Positions 54,540 through 62,749 of a stretch of DNA of 62,749 nt are shown here, in pieces. Source of the stretch: Burkholderiales bacterium (GTDB lineage: Bacteria; Pseudomonadota; Gammaproteobacteria; Burkholderiales; Burkholderiaceae_C); assembly GCA_028868825.1 (NCBI GenBank), contig JAGWTU010000030.1, positions 1-62,749 on the forward strand, in the 5' to 3' direction. The notes beneath the pieces are model-generated. The model made no database searches and was not told where the DNA came from. It saw only the letters and a list, made by a program, of their open reading frames with translations. Every line of letters begins with the position of its first letter. Within the stretch, counting starts at the first letter, position 1. Both the position numbers and the translations under genes were made by a program.

Positions 54540-57500
54540 ATGCTGAACGCCCTCGTCCGCGCCTCGATCCGCCACCGCGGCATCGTCGTCGTGCTCGCCG
54601 CGCTGCTGTTCGGCTACGGCCTGTACACGCTGCAGATCTCGCGCCGCGACGTGTTCCCCGAATTCGCGCCGCCGCTGGCCATCGTCCAGACCACCGCGCC
54701 GGGGCTGTCGGCCGAGCAGGTCGAGGCGCTGGTGACGCAGCCGGTCGAGGACGCGCTGGGCGGGCTGCCCGGCGTCGCGACGATGAAGTCCAAGTCGCTG
54801 CCCGGGCTGTCGCTGATCACGGCGAGCTTCGACGACGACGTCGACGCGCAGCAGGCGCAGCAGCGCGTGGCCTCGCGGCTGGCCGGCATCGGCAGCGCGC
54901 TGCCGGCCGGCGTGACGGCACCGGTGCTGCTGCCGCTGACCTCGTCGACGAGCGTCGTGCTCGTCGCCGCGTTGACCTCGGCCAGCCGCTCGCTGCCGCA
55001 GTTGAGCGACCTCGCCGAATGGACGCTGAAGCCGCGCCTGCGCAGCCTGCCCGGCGTCGCCGACGTCGTCGTGTTCGGCGGCCAGCGCCGCCAGTGGCAG
55101 GTGCAGGTGGACCCGCAGCGCCTGTTCGACCACGGCCTCACGATGGACGAGGTGCTGGCCGCCGCGCGCCAGGCCAGCGGCGTGCGCAGCGCCGGCTTCA
55201 TCGAGGGCGCGAACCAGCGCCTGGCGCTGCGCACCGAAGGCCAGCTGCGCGCGGCGGCCGACCTGGCGCGCATTCCGGTGGCCTGGCGCGGCGGGCTGCC
55301 GATCCGCCTCGGCGACGTCGCCCGCGTCAGCGAGGGCGTGGCGCCGGCGGTCGGCGCGGCGCGGCTCGACGGCGAGCCGGCCGTGATGCTCGTCATCGAG
55401 AGCCAGTACGGCGCCGACCCGCTGACCGTCACCGCCGAACTCGACCGCGCCTTCGCGCAGTTCGCGCCCGCGCTGGCGCAGCAGCAGGTGGTGCTGGACA
55501 CCAGCGTCTTCCGCCCGGCGCGCGAGATCAGCGAGGCGATGCGGCACCTCGACCTCGCGCTGGCGCTCGGCGCCGCGCTCGTGCTCGTGCTGCTGTTCCT
55601 GTTCCTGCACGACTGGCGCAGCGCGCTGATCTCGGCCTGCGCGATCCCGCTCTCGCTGCTCGTCTCGGTGATCGTGCTGCACCGCTGGGGCATCGGCCTG
55701 AACACGATGACGCTGGGCGGCCTGGCGATCGCGCTGGGCGAGGTCGTCGACGACGCCATCGTCGACGTCGAGAACATCCTGCGCCGCCTGCGCGAGAACC
55801 GCGCCGCCGCGCTTGCGCTGCCGGCGCCGCTGGTCATCTGGCGCGCCTCGATCGAGGTGCGCGGCGCCGTCGTCTACGCCAGCTTCATCGTGGCGCTCGC
55901 CTTCCTGCCGGTGCTGGCACTCTCGGGCGTCGCCGGCAAGCTGTTCTCGCCACTGGGCAAGGCCTATGTGTTCTCGGTGCTGGCCTCGCTCGGCGTCGCG
56001 CTGACGCTGACGCCGGCGCTGGCCTGCCTGCTGCTGGCCGGCGCGCCGCCGGACCGCGGCGAGCCGCGCTTCGTGCTCGCCATCAAGCGGCATTACACGC
56101 GCTGGCTCACGGCCATCGAGCGCCACACGACGCTCGGCGCCGGTTTCGTCGCCGCGCTGTGCCTGGCGGCGCTGGCCTGCCTGCCGCTGCTCGCGGGCAG
56201 CTTCATCCCGGCGCTCAAGCCCGGCCACTACACGGTGCACATGGCGCTCGCCCCGGGCACCTCGCTCGCTGAGACGGTGCGCATCGGTGACCGCGTCAGC
56301 GCGGCGCTGCGCGCCATCCCCGGCGTGCGGCTGGTGGCGCAGCGCGCCGGCCGCGCCGAGGACATGGTCGACCCGGCCGACGTCCACATGAGCGAGTTCG
56401 AGGTCGACCTCGAATCGATGGGCGGCGCGGCGCAGACCGCGACGCTGGCGCGCATGCAGGCGGTGCTGCGGGGCTTTCCGGGCATGAGCACCTCGGTCAA
56501 CACCTTCCTCGCCGAGCGCATCGACGAGACGATCTCGGGCTACGCCGCGCCGGTGATCGTCAACGTCCGCGGCGACGATCTCGACCGCATCGACGACCAG
56601 GCGCGCCGCATCGCGCGCGTGCTCGCCGAGGTGCCGGGCGCCGTCGGCGTGCGCGTGGCGGCGCCGCCGGGCACGCCGCAGCTCGTCATCCGGCTGCGCC
56701 CGCCGCTGCTCGATCGCTATGCGCTGCGGCCGCTGGACGTGCTCGACACCGTGCAGGCCGCTTTCGAAGGCGCCCGCGTCGGCCAGATCGTGCGGGGCAA
56801 CCGCGTCACCGACATCACCGTGCGGCTGGACCCCGCGCACCGGCGCAGCCCGGCCGACATCGGCCGGCTGATGCTGCGCAATGGCGCGGGACTGGAGCTG
56901 CCGCTGTCGGCCGTGGCCGAGATCGGCGAGCAGGCCGGGCGCGCGCAGATCAACCACAGCCGCGGCCAGCGGCTGCAGGCCGTGACCTGCGACGTGCGCG
57001 GCCGCGCGGTGGCCGACTTCGTGCGCGACGCGCAGGCGCGCATCGCACGCGAGGTGACCCTGCCCGAGGGCACCTACGCCGTCTTCGAGGGCGAGGCGCA
57101 GGCGCGCGCGCAGGCGCTGCGCGAACTGCTCGTGCATGCGGCGCTGGCGCTGGGCGGCATCGGCGTGCTGCTGGTGCTGGCGCTGCGCTCGGCGCGCGCG
57201 CTGGCGCTGGTGGTGACGAACCTGCCGTTCGCGCTCGTCGGCGGCGTCGCCGCGGCGCTGCTGACGGGCTCGCAGCTCAGCCTCGGCGCCGTCGTCGGCT
57301 TCGTCACGCTGTTCGGCATCACGCTGCGCAATTCGATCATGCTCATATCGCATTACCAGCATCTGGTCGGCGTCGAGGGCATGACCTGGGGGCCCGAGGC
57401 GGCGCTGCGCGGCGCGCGCGAACGCCTGCTGCCGATCCTGATGACGGCCGCCGTCACCGCGCTGGGCCTGCTGCCGCTGGCGCTGCGCAGCGGCGAGCCG

Positions 57501-57674
57501 GGCAACGAGGTCGAAGGGCCGATGGCGATCGTCATCCTCGGCGGGCTCGTCACCTCGACGCTGCTGAACCTGCTGCTGCTGCCGGCTTTCGCGCTGCGCT
57601 ACGGGCGCTTCGTGGCGCCAGATGCGGCGGACGATCCGTTGGCGGCGGCGGGCGCGGCGCCCGGCCCGCCGTAG
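54540..57674 (+). CDS. RND efflux inner-membrane transporter (CzcA/CusA-like)
   Basis: 1044 residues with the twelve-helix RND layout: one helix, a large periplasmic loop (about 35-330), helices 2-6, a second loop and helices 7-12. The N-terminus [12 protein letters not shown] is typical of heavy-metal-efflux RNDs. Helix 4 has [14 protein letters not shown] with acidic proton-relay residues. The subgroup's substrate (metal or organic) cannot be fixed from sequence. ATG 54540 follows the adaptor by 22 bases. Confidence 0.88.
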   Translation: MLNALVRASIRHRGIVVVLAALLFGYGLYTLQISRRDVFPEFAPPLAIVQTTAPGLSAEQVEALVTQPVEDALGGLPGVATMKSKSLPGLSLITASFDDDVDAQQAQQRVASRLAGIGSALPAGVTAPVLLPLTSSTSVVLVAALTSASRSLPQLSDLAEWTLKPRLRSLPGVADVVVFGGQRRQWQVQVDPQRLFDHGLTMDEVLAAARQASGVRSAGFIEGANQRLALRTEGQLRAAADLARIPVAWRGGLPIRLGDVARVSEGVAPAVGAARLDGEPAVMLVIESQYGADPLTVTAELDRAFAQFAPALAQQQVVLDTSVFRPAREISEAMRHLDLALALGAALVLVLLFLFLHDWRSALISACAIPLSLLVSVIVLHRWGIGLNTMTLGGLAIALGEVVDDAIVDVENILRRLRENRAAALALPAPLVIWRASIEVRGAVVYASFIVALAFLPVLALSGVAGKLFSPLGKAYVFSVLASLGVALTLTPALACLLLAGAPPDRGEPRFVLAIKRHYTRWLTAIERHTTLGAGFVAALCLAALACLPLLAGSFIPALKPGHYTVHMALAPGTSLAETVRIGDRVSAALRAIPGVRLVAQRAGRAEDMVDPADVHMSEFEVDLESMGGAAQTATLARMQAVLRGFPGMSTSVNTFLAERIDETISGYAAPVIVNVRGDDLDRIDDQARRIARVLAEVPGAVGVRVAAPPGTPQLVIRLRPPLLDRYALRPLDVLDTVQAAFEGARVGQIVRGNRVTDITVRLDPAHRRSPADIGRLMLRNGAGLELPLSAVAEIGEQAGRAQINHSRGQRLQAVTCDVRGRAVADFVRDAQARIAREVTLPEGTYAVFEGEAQARAQALRELLVHAALALGGIGVLLVLALRSARALALVVTNLPFALVGGVAAALLTGSQLSLGAVVGFVTLFGITLRNSIMLISHYQHLVGVEGMTWGPEAALRGARERLLPILMTAAVTALGLLPLALRSGEPGNEVEGPMAIVILGGLVTSTLLNLLLLPAFALRYGRFVAPDAADDPLAAAGAAPGPP

Positions 57675-57812
57675 GCCGGCTTCACGGGACTCGCGGCCCG
57701 CCGGGTCTACACCCCTGGCGAGCCCGGGTCGGCGCCGACGAGCCATCGCAAGAAGCCGCCGACGGGTGTACGCTGGGTGCGGCTCGCGCTGCCTTGCGCG
57801 GGCCGCAAGACG

Positions 57813-59192
57813 ATGAACCGCATCCCAGGCCTGCTCGGCGCGATGGTGGTCGTGATGGCCGCGATGGCGACGCCTGTCGCGGCGGCGACGGATGCCAGGG
57901 CAGCGACGGCTGCCGCGCCGGCGCCCGTCGTCGTCGCGCGCATCGACGGCGCGATCGGCCCGGCCACGGCCGACTTCGTCGCCGATGTGCTCGAGCGCGC
58001 GACGCAGCAGCGCGCGCAGCTCGTCGTGCTCGAACTCGACACCCCCGGCGGGCTCGACCTGGCGATGCGCCGCATCATCCAGGGCATCCTCGCCTCACCG
58101 GTGCCGGTGGCCGCCTATGTCGCACCGCGCGGCGCGCGCGCGGCCAGCGCCGGCACCTACATCCTCTACGCCGCGCATGTCGCGGCGATGGCGCCGGCGA
58201 CCAACCTCGGCGCCGCGACGCCGATCGCCATCGGCATCGGGGGCACGGCGGCGCCGCCGGCCTCCGCGGCCTCGGGGGCCTCGGGCGGCGACACCCTCGA
58301 GGCCAAGCGCATCAACGACGCCAGCGCCTATATCCGCGGTCTGGCGCAGCTGCGCGGGCGCGACGCGGCCTGGGCCGAACGCGCGGTGCGCGAGGCCGTC
58401 AGCCTGCCGGCCGCCGATGCGCTGAAGCAAGGCGCCATCGACCTCGTCGCCGACGACCTCGACGATCTGCTGCGGCAGTTGAACGGGCGCGTGGTGACCG
58501 TGGCCGGCGGCGCGCACGTGACGCTGGCCACCGCCGGCGCGCGAGTGACCCCAATCGAGTCCGACTGGCGCATCCGGCTGCTCTCGGTCGTCAGCGACCC
58601 CAGCCTCGTGCTGCTGCTGTTGATGGTCGGCTTCTACGGCCTGCTGTTCGAATTCATGAACCCGGGCTTCGTGCTGCCCGGCGTGGCCGGCGCGATCGCC
58701 ATCGTGCTCGCGCTGTGGGGGCTGCAGATGCTGCCGATCAGCTATGCCGGCCTGGCGATGGTGCTGCTGGGCATCGCCTTCTTCACCGCCGAGGCCTTCG
58801 TGCCGAGCTATGGCGCTTTGGGCATCGGCGGTGTCGTCGCCTTCAGCCTCGGCGCGCTGATGCTGTTCGGCCCGCTCGGCCCGGGCCTGGGCGTGCCGCC
58901 CGGGCTCGTCGCCGGTGCCGCGCTGTGCTCGCTGGCCTTCGTGCTCGCGCTGGCGACGATGGCGGCGCGAGCGCGGCGGCGACCCGTCGTCAGCGGTGCG
59001 CAGCGGCTCGTCGGCCGCGTCGGTGCCATCGTCGAGTTCGCCGACCAGCGAGGCTGGGCCCTCGTCGAGGGCGAGCATTGGCAGGTGCGCTGCGGCACCG
59101 CCCTGGCGCCCGGACAGGCGGTCCGGGTCACCCGCGTCGACGGCCTCACACTCGAAGTGGCCGCGGCGCCTGCAACGGGAGCACCCCCATGA
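57813..59192 (+). CDS. NfeD-family membrane serine protease (long form)
   Basis: 459 residues. A signal peptide is followed by a ClpP-like protease domain with the nucleophile Ser in [10 protein letters not shown] and a probable Lys partner in L-E-A-K-R-I-N-D. Then come four or five membrane helices (from about 275) and a C-terminal OB-fold NfeD domain. It probably cleaves membrane-associated slipin/stomatin, whose gene overlaps its stop (ATGA). ATG 57813 is used; GTG 57777 would add a charged stretch before the signal peptide. Confidence 0.88.
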   Translation: MNRIPGLLGAMVVVMAAMATPVAAATDARAATAAAPAPVVVARIDGAIGPATADFVADVLERATQQRAQLVVLELDTPGGLDLAMRRIIQGILASPVPVAAYVAPRGARAASAGTYILYAAHVAAMAPATNLGAATPIAIGIGGTAAPPASAASGASGGDTLEAKRINDASAYIRGLAQLRGRDAAWAERAVREAVSLPAADALKQGAIDLVADDLDDLLRQLNGRVVTVAGGAHVTLATAGARVTPIESDWRIRLLSVVSDPSLVLLLLMVGFYGLLFEFMNPGFVLPGVAGAIAIVLALWGLQMLPISYAGLAMVLLGIAFFTAEAFVPSYGALGIGGVVAFSLGALMLFGPLGPGLGVPPGLVAGAALCSLAFVLALATMAARARRRPVVSGAQRLVGRVGAIVEFADQRGWALVEGEHWQVRCGTALAPGQAVRVTRVDGLTLEVAAAPATGAPP

Positions 59193-59953
59193 TCTCCACC
59201 ACCCTGCTGCTCTTCCTCGTCGTCATCGTCGCCGCGAGTTCGCTGCGCATCCTGCGCGAATACGAGCGCGGCGTCGTGTTCCAGCTCGGGCGCTTCTGGC
59301 GCGTCAAGGGGCCGGGGCTGGTGATCCTCGTGCCGGGCATCCAGCAGATGGTGCGGGTGGACCTGCGCATCGTCGTGATGGACGTGCCGAGCCAGGACGT
59401 GATCTCCAAGGACAACGTCACGCTGAAGGTCAACGCGGTGCTGTACTTCCGCGTCGTCGACCCCGAGCGCGCGGTGATCCAGGTCGAGGACTTCCTCGCC
59501 GCGACGAGCCAGCTCGCGCAGACCACGCTGCGCGCGGTGCTCGGCAAGCACAGCCTCGACGAGATGCTGTCCGAACGCGAGCGGCTCAACCTCGACCTGC
59601 AGAAGATCCTCGACAGCCAGACCGACGCCTGGGGCATCAAGGTCACGAACGTCGAGATCAAGCATGTCGACCTCAACGAGACCATGATCCGCGCCATCGC
59701 CCGCGAGGCCGAGGCCGAGCGCGAGCGCCGCGCCAAGGTCATCCACGCCGAAGGCGAGCTGCAGGCCTCGGAGAAGCTGGCGCAGGCGGCGACCATCCTC
59801 GCGCGCGAGCCGCAGGCGATCCAGCTGCGCTACCTCGAGACGCTGACCGTGATCGCCGCCGACAAGAACTCGACCATCGTCTTCCCGCTGCCGATGGACC
59901 TGCTCGGACCGCTGCTGAAGACGCTCGACCGCCCGCCGACCACCGGCGCCTGA
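59189..59953 (+). CDS. slipin (stomatin/prohibitin-like SPFH protein)
   Basis: 254 residues. One N-terminal membrane helix, then the SPFH domain: [25 protein letters not shown] and [14 protein letters not shown] coiled coil rich in Ala/Glu/Arg follows ([12 protein letters not shown]). It forms oligomeric membrane microdomains and partners with NfeD. Confidence 0.93.
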   Translation: MISTTLLLFLVVIVAASSLRILREYERGVVFQLGRFWRVKGPGLVILVPGIQQMVRVDLRIVVMDVPSQDVISKDNVTLKVNAVLYFRVVDPERAVIQVEDFLAATSQLAQTTLRAVLGKHSLDEMLSERERLNLDLQKILDSQTDAWGIKVTNVEIKHVDLNETMIRAIAREAEAERERRAKVIHAEGELQASEKLAQAATILAREPQAIQLRYLETLTVIAADKNSTIVFPLPMDLLGPLLKTLDRPPTTGA

Positions 59954-60038
59954 GACTCGACCCCAGCCGCGTGCGCCTCGCGCCGCACCGCGCGGTGGCA
60001 TCATGCGGCTCCCTTAGGACGGCAGGATTCGATTGGAC

Positions 60039-60653
60039 ATGCTGGGCGTTTCCGACTACGGTGCCTTCGTGGTGGCGGTGATCGTGTTCCTGTGCATACC
60101 GGGACCGGGCAACCTGGCGCTGATCACCTCGACGAGCAAGGGCGGCATCGCCGGCGGGCTGGCGGCCACGCTGGGCGTGATCCTCGGCGACCAGGTGCTG
60201 ATGTGGCTGGCCGTGGCCGGCGTGGCGGCGCTGCTCGCCGCGTCGCCCCTGCTGTTCCACGGCGTGCAATGGCTGGGCGCGGCCTACCTGGCCTGGCTGG
60301 GTCTGCGCATGATCCTGACCAAGCCGGGCGACGGCCCGGTCGTGAAGATCCACGCCGGGCATTACCTGCGCCAGGCGCTGATGATCACCTTGCTCAACCC
60401 GAAGGCCATCGTCTTCTACATGGCCTTCTTCCCGCTGTTCGTCGACCCGGTGCGCCACCGCGGCATGCTCACCTTCGGCGTCATGGCGGCGACCATCGCC
60501 GCGCTGACGTTCGCCTACGGACTCGGCATGACGCTGCTGACGCGGCATTTCGCCGCGCGCCTGCGCGCCAGCCCGACGGCCACGCGCTGGCTCAACCGCA
60601 TCGCCGGCAGCATGCTGCTGGGCTTCGGCGTGAAGCTGGCGCTGTCGCGTTAA
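60039..60653 (+). CDS. LysE/RhtB-family amino-acid exporter
   Basis: 204 residues with five or six membrane segments and the family hallmark I-P-G-P-G-N-L-A-L-I-T-S in the first, then L-G-V-I-L-G-D-Q and L-L-N-P-K-A-I-V-F-Y. Substrate unknown (amino acid or similar). ATG 60039 rather than TTG 60033 is used. Confidence 0.86.
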   Translation: MLGVSDYGAFVVAVIVFLCIPGPGNLALITSTSKGGIAGGLAATLGVILGDQVLMWLAVAGVAALLAASPLLFHGVQWLGAAYLAWLGLRMILTKPGDGPVVKIHAGHYLRQALMITLLNPKAIVFYMAFFPLFVDPVRHRGMLTFGVMAATIAALTFAYGLGMTLLTRHFAARLRASPTATRWLNRIAGSMLLGFGVKLALSR

Positions 60654-60662
60654 TCGGCCCCC

Positions 60663-61907
60663 TCAGCTCGCCAGCCCCAGCAGCGCCGCATAGACGCCAA
60701 AGGCGCTCGTCGCCGCGATCACCGATCCTGCGACCCAGGCATACCAGCCCACCAGCCGGTGCGATTGCGGCAGCGCGCGGCGCGCCAGCTGGAACAGGAA
60801 GCCGAGCACGACGGGCAGCAGCAGCGCGTTCATCACCTGCACCGCGACCGAGAGCTTGACGATGTCGACGCCCGAGGTCACGAGCACCGCGGCGGCGATC
60901 AGCGTCGCGCTGAAGATGCCGTAGAACCAGGGCGCCTCGCGCGGGTGGTGCTCGAGCGAACGCTTGTAGCCGGCGACTTCGCCCAGGCCCCAGGCGGCGG
61001 TCAGGCTGACGACGACGGTGGCGACCAGCGCCGCGCCCAGCAGCCCCATCGCGAAGACGATGCGCCCGAGCTCGGTGCCGAGCGTCGGCGTCAGCGCGTC
61101 GGCGATCTGGCCGACATCGCCGAGCGAGGTCCGGCCGCCGTCATGGCTCAGCACCGCGCCGGTCGTCAGCAGCACCGAGGCCATGACGAGCTGCGTGACG
61201 ACGGCGCCGAAGGCCGTATCGACGCGCGCCATCGGCAGGTCGCGCGCTTGCAGGCCCTTGTCGACGACGGCCGACTGCTGATAGAAGACCATCCACGGCA
61301 TGATCACGGCGCCGATGTTGGCGGCGACGAGGTAGAGGTACTTCGGGTCGGCCAGCGGCAAGGCGAACATCTGCACCGCGACGTCATGGGCGCGCGGCGC
61401 CGCACGCCAGGCGACGACGACGAAGGCCAGCTCGAAGAGGCCGAAGACGATGGCGACGCGCTCGACCGATCGGTACGAGCCGGTCAGCACCATCGCGATG
61501 ATGACCGCGACGCTCACGGCCACCGCCGGCACCACCGGCACCCCGAACAGCTGCGCCACGCCGGCGATGCCGCCGAGCTGCGTCAGCAGCGCGCCGACGC
61601 AGGCGATGCACAGCGTGCCCACCGACAGCCAGGCCCAGCCCGGCCCGAAGACCGCGCGTATCAGCTCGCCATGCCCGCGCTGGGTGACGAGGCCCAGCCG
61701 CACCGTCAGCTCCTGCACGATGTACAGGATCGGTATCAGCACGAGCTGCAGCGCCAGCAGCTTGTAGCCCCATTGCGCCCCGCTCTGCGCCGCGGTGACG
61801 ATGCTGCCCGCGTCGGTGTCGGCGAGCATGACGACGAGACCCGGGCCGAACACGGCGAGGATCCGGGCGCGAAATCCCGGCGCTGAGGTGCGCGAGCGGC
61901 TGGACAA
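60663..61907 (-). CDS. Nramp-family metal transporter (divergent motifs)
   Basis: 414 residues, about eleven membrane segments. The first helix has D-T-D-A-G-S where classical Nramp has D-P-G-N, and the sixth has I-M-P-W-M where M-P-H is usual, so it belongs to a divergent branch. The metal-binding Asp and Met are kept. A Fur box lies just upstream, so iron control is likely, and Fe(II) or Mn(II) uptake is a fair inference. The first codon of the frame is TTG at 61907; no upstream ATG is in frame. Confidence 0.85.
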   Translation of the reverse strand: MSSRSRTSAPGFRARILAVFGPGLVVMLADTDAGSIVTAAQSGAQWGYKLLALQLVLIPILYIVQELTVRLGLVTQRGHGELIRAVFGPGWAWLSVGTLCIACVGALLTQLGGIAGVAQLFGVPVVPAVAVSVAVIIAMVLTGSYRSVERVAIVFGLFELAFVVVAWRAAPRAHDVAVQMFALPLADPKYLYLVAANIGAVIMPWMVFYQQSAVVDKGLQARDLPMARVDTAFGAVVTQLVMASVLLTTGAVLSHDGGRTSLGDVGQIADALTPTLGTELGRIVFAMGLLGAALVATVVVSLTAAWGLGEVAGYKRSLEHHPREAPWFYGIFSATLIAAAVLVTSGVDIVKLSVAVQVMNALLLPVVLGFLFQLARRALPQSHRLVGWYAWVAGSVIAATSAFGVYAALLGLAS

Positions 61908-61922
61908 GATGAATCTATCAAA

Positions 61923-61954
61923 TGAGAATGATTCTCAATCTCATTGAGTGTATA
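61923..61954 (-). promoter_or_regulatory. Fur box and promoter of the Nramp gene
   Basis: TGAGAATGATTCTCA (61923-61937) is a perfect 7-1-7 inverted repeat of Fur type, partly repeated by the following AATCTCATTGAG. On the minus strand a -10-like TATACA (61954-61949) lies just upstream of it, with TTGCCG (61979-61974) 19 bases further. Fur binding would block transcription start. Confidence 0.78.
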
Positions 61955-61982
61955 CCGACCTCGCGCCTGCCGTCGGCAATGC

Positions 61983-62579
61983 TTATCGACCCAGCGCCTC
62001 GCGCACGAAGTCCAGCCGGTCCTGGCCGAAATGCATCTCGCCGCCGACGAAGCAGGTCGGCGCGCCGAAGACGCCGCGCGCGACGGCCTCCTCGGTCTGC
62101 GCGACCAGCGCCGCCTTGACCTCGGCATCGCCGACCCAGGCGATGAACTCGTCGGGCGCGATGCCGATGCGCTGCACCAGCGCGCCGACGAGCGCCGGGT
62201 CGCCGAGGTTGGCCTGCGCGACCCAGATGTCGTGGAACACCGCGTCGGCATAGTCGCCGAAGGCCTGCGGCCGGCGCATCTGCAGCGCCACCGCGCCGCG
62301 CATCAGCGTCAGCGTGTTGATCGGAAAATGCGGGTTCATCGTGAACGGCACGCCCCAGCGCCCCGCCCAGCGCGCGAGGTCGGCGCCCATCCAGCGGCCC
62401 TTGGCCGGCACCGTCACCGGGCTCATGTTGCCGGTGGCCTTGAAGACGCCGCCCAGCAGCATCGGCCGGTAGCGCAGCGTCGCACCCGTCTCGGCGGCGA
62501 TGCGCGGCAGCTGCGTCGACGCGAGGTAGCTCGCCGGGCTGCCGAAATCGAAATAGAACTCGACCGTCTTGTCGTTCAT
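61983..62579 (-). CDS. 2-hydroxychromene-2-carboxylate isomerase/DsbA-family protein
   Basis: 198 residues, thioredoxin-like DsbA family. The glutathione-contact motif is F-D-F-G-S-P-A-S-Y-L-A (Ser in place of CxxC). Later features are M-L-L-G-G-V-F-K-A-T-G-N and V-F-G-A-P-T-C-F-V-G-G-E. It isomerises aromatic breakdown intermediates or acts as a kappa-class GST. It probably forms a unit with the SDR gene entering from the right edge. Confidence 0.9.
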   Translation of the reverse strand: MNDKTVEFYFDFGSPASYLASTQLPRIAAETGATLRYRPMLLGGVFKATGNMSPVTVPAKGRWMGADLARWAGRWGVPFTMNPHFPINTLTLMRGAVALQMRRPQAFGDYADAVFHDIWVAQANLGDPALVGALVQRIGIAPDEFIAWVGDAEVKAALVAQTEEAVARGVFGAPTCFVGGEMHFGQDRLDFVREALGR

Positions 62580-62611
62580 CGCAGGCCTTTCCTTCTTTCT
62601 TTATTGCGTTT

Positions 62612-62749
62612 TCACCAGGTTTCGATCCAGGGACGCAGATCCAGCTCATGGGTCCAGGCGCTGCGCGTCTGGCGGTGCAGCTGCCAGTAGGCCTCCGCGA
62701 TCGCCTCGGGGTCGAGGATGCCGTCGCGGTCCTTCAGCGCGTACCGCTG
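62612..62749 (-). CDS. SDR-family oxidoreductase, C-terminal end (partial)
   Basis: The last 45 codons of a gene running in from the right edge, ending just 32 bases before the isomerase start. The tail I-A-E-A-Y-W-Q-L-H-R-Q and S-A-W-T-H-E-L-D-L-R-P-W is typical of an SDR subfamily that ends this way. Catalytic residues lie outside the window. Confidence 0.7.
   Translation of the reverse strand, partial: QRYALKDRDGILDPEAIAEAYWQLHRQTRSAWTHELDLRPWIETW

Noticed and set aside
50349..57746. A 2465-codon open frame on the minus strand across the RND, CoA-lyase and GST genes
   Set aside because: Only its last ~210 codons (GST) are real. The rest is the antisense of strongly coding plus-strand genes and is rich in R, A, Q, H with no domain; it is a product of GC codon bias.

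Overview
The window is one contiguous, very GC-rich chromosomal stretch (third codon positions are almost all G or C). Gene content and order point to a beta-proteobacterium of the order Burkholderiales, probably near Rubrivivax/Methylibium/Leptothrix. Supporting marks are nadK-recN-rapZ, lolB-ispE-tRNA-Gln-prs-rplY, an ArgP/ArgO pair and an NfeD/slipin pair. It also carries formaldehyde-activating enzyme, a TTQ amine dehydrogenase and mxa accessory genes, so the organism is very likely a facultative methylotroph. I saw no transposase, integrase, phage gene, rRNA or CRISPR array.

Layout. 1-12.9 kb is housekeeping: NAD kinase (3' end), RecN, RapZ, a Lon-domain protein, MutY, a dynamin-like GTPase, MutM, a TPR protein, LolB, IspE, tRNA-Gln(TTG), Prs and L25. 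12.9-16.1 kb holds ArgO/ArgP, hydroxypyruvate isomerase and a decayed acetyl-CoA hydrolase/acetyltransferase gene. 16.3-20 kb is a compact amine dehydrogenase cluster: heavy chain, 28-codon ORF, light chain, cytochrome c and a DUF1329 protein. 20-25.3 kb is a complete mxaRSACKL operon on the minus strand. 25.4-29.9 kb (minus) holds a lone cyclic-nucleotide-binding-fold (CNB) protein, a sigma-54 two-component system, Fae and a TauE/SafE-type exporter. 30.3-45 kb (plus) is one long cluster: a two-subunit Rieske oxygenase, its reductase, a Rieske ferredoxin fused to a CNB domain, a five-gene TauABC-type transporter whose first permease is also fused to a CNB domain, an amidohydrolase-like protein, sulfite dehydrogenase SoeABC and a DUF202 protein. 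45-49.6 kb is a TetR-controlled SDR/MFS/thioesterase/oxidoreductase cassette, followed by a short-repeat tract and a LacI-family remnant. 50-62.7 kb holds GST, a CoA-ester lyase, an RND efflux tripartite system, NfeD/slipin, a LysE-type exporter, an Nramp transporter behind a Fur box, a DsbA-type isomerase and the 3' end of an SDR gene.

How the genes may work together. The 28.5-45 kb block reads as uptake and oxidation of a C1 sulfonate, most simply methanesulfonate. The ABC importer brings it in and the Rieske monooxygenase would give formaldehyde plus sulfite. Fae hands formaldehyde to tetrahydromethanopterin, and SoeABC oxidises sulfite into the quinone pool while the TauE-type protein may export it. 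Two facing sigma-54 (-24/-12) promoter candidates lie between the exporter/fae genes and the oxygenase operon, with inverted repeats between them, and an NtrC-type activator is encoded next door. The most unusual element is a CNB domain used three times in this one locus (alone, on the ferredoxin, on the permease), always with the same G-[DE]-V-F-G-W-A-A motif, in which the Glu that normally contacts the cyclic nucleotide ribose is Trp. This looks like a family-specific sensor coupled to transcription-linked, electron-transfer and transport proteins, and is the best candidate here for an undescribed system.
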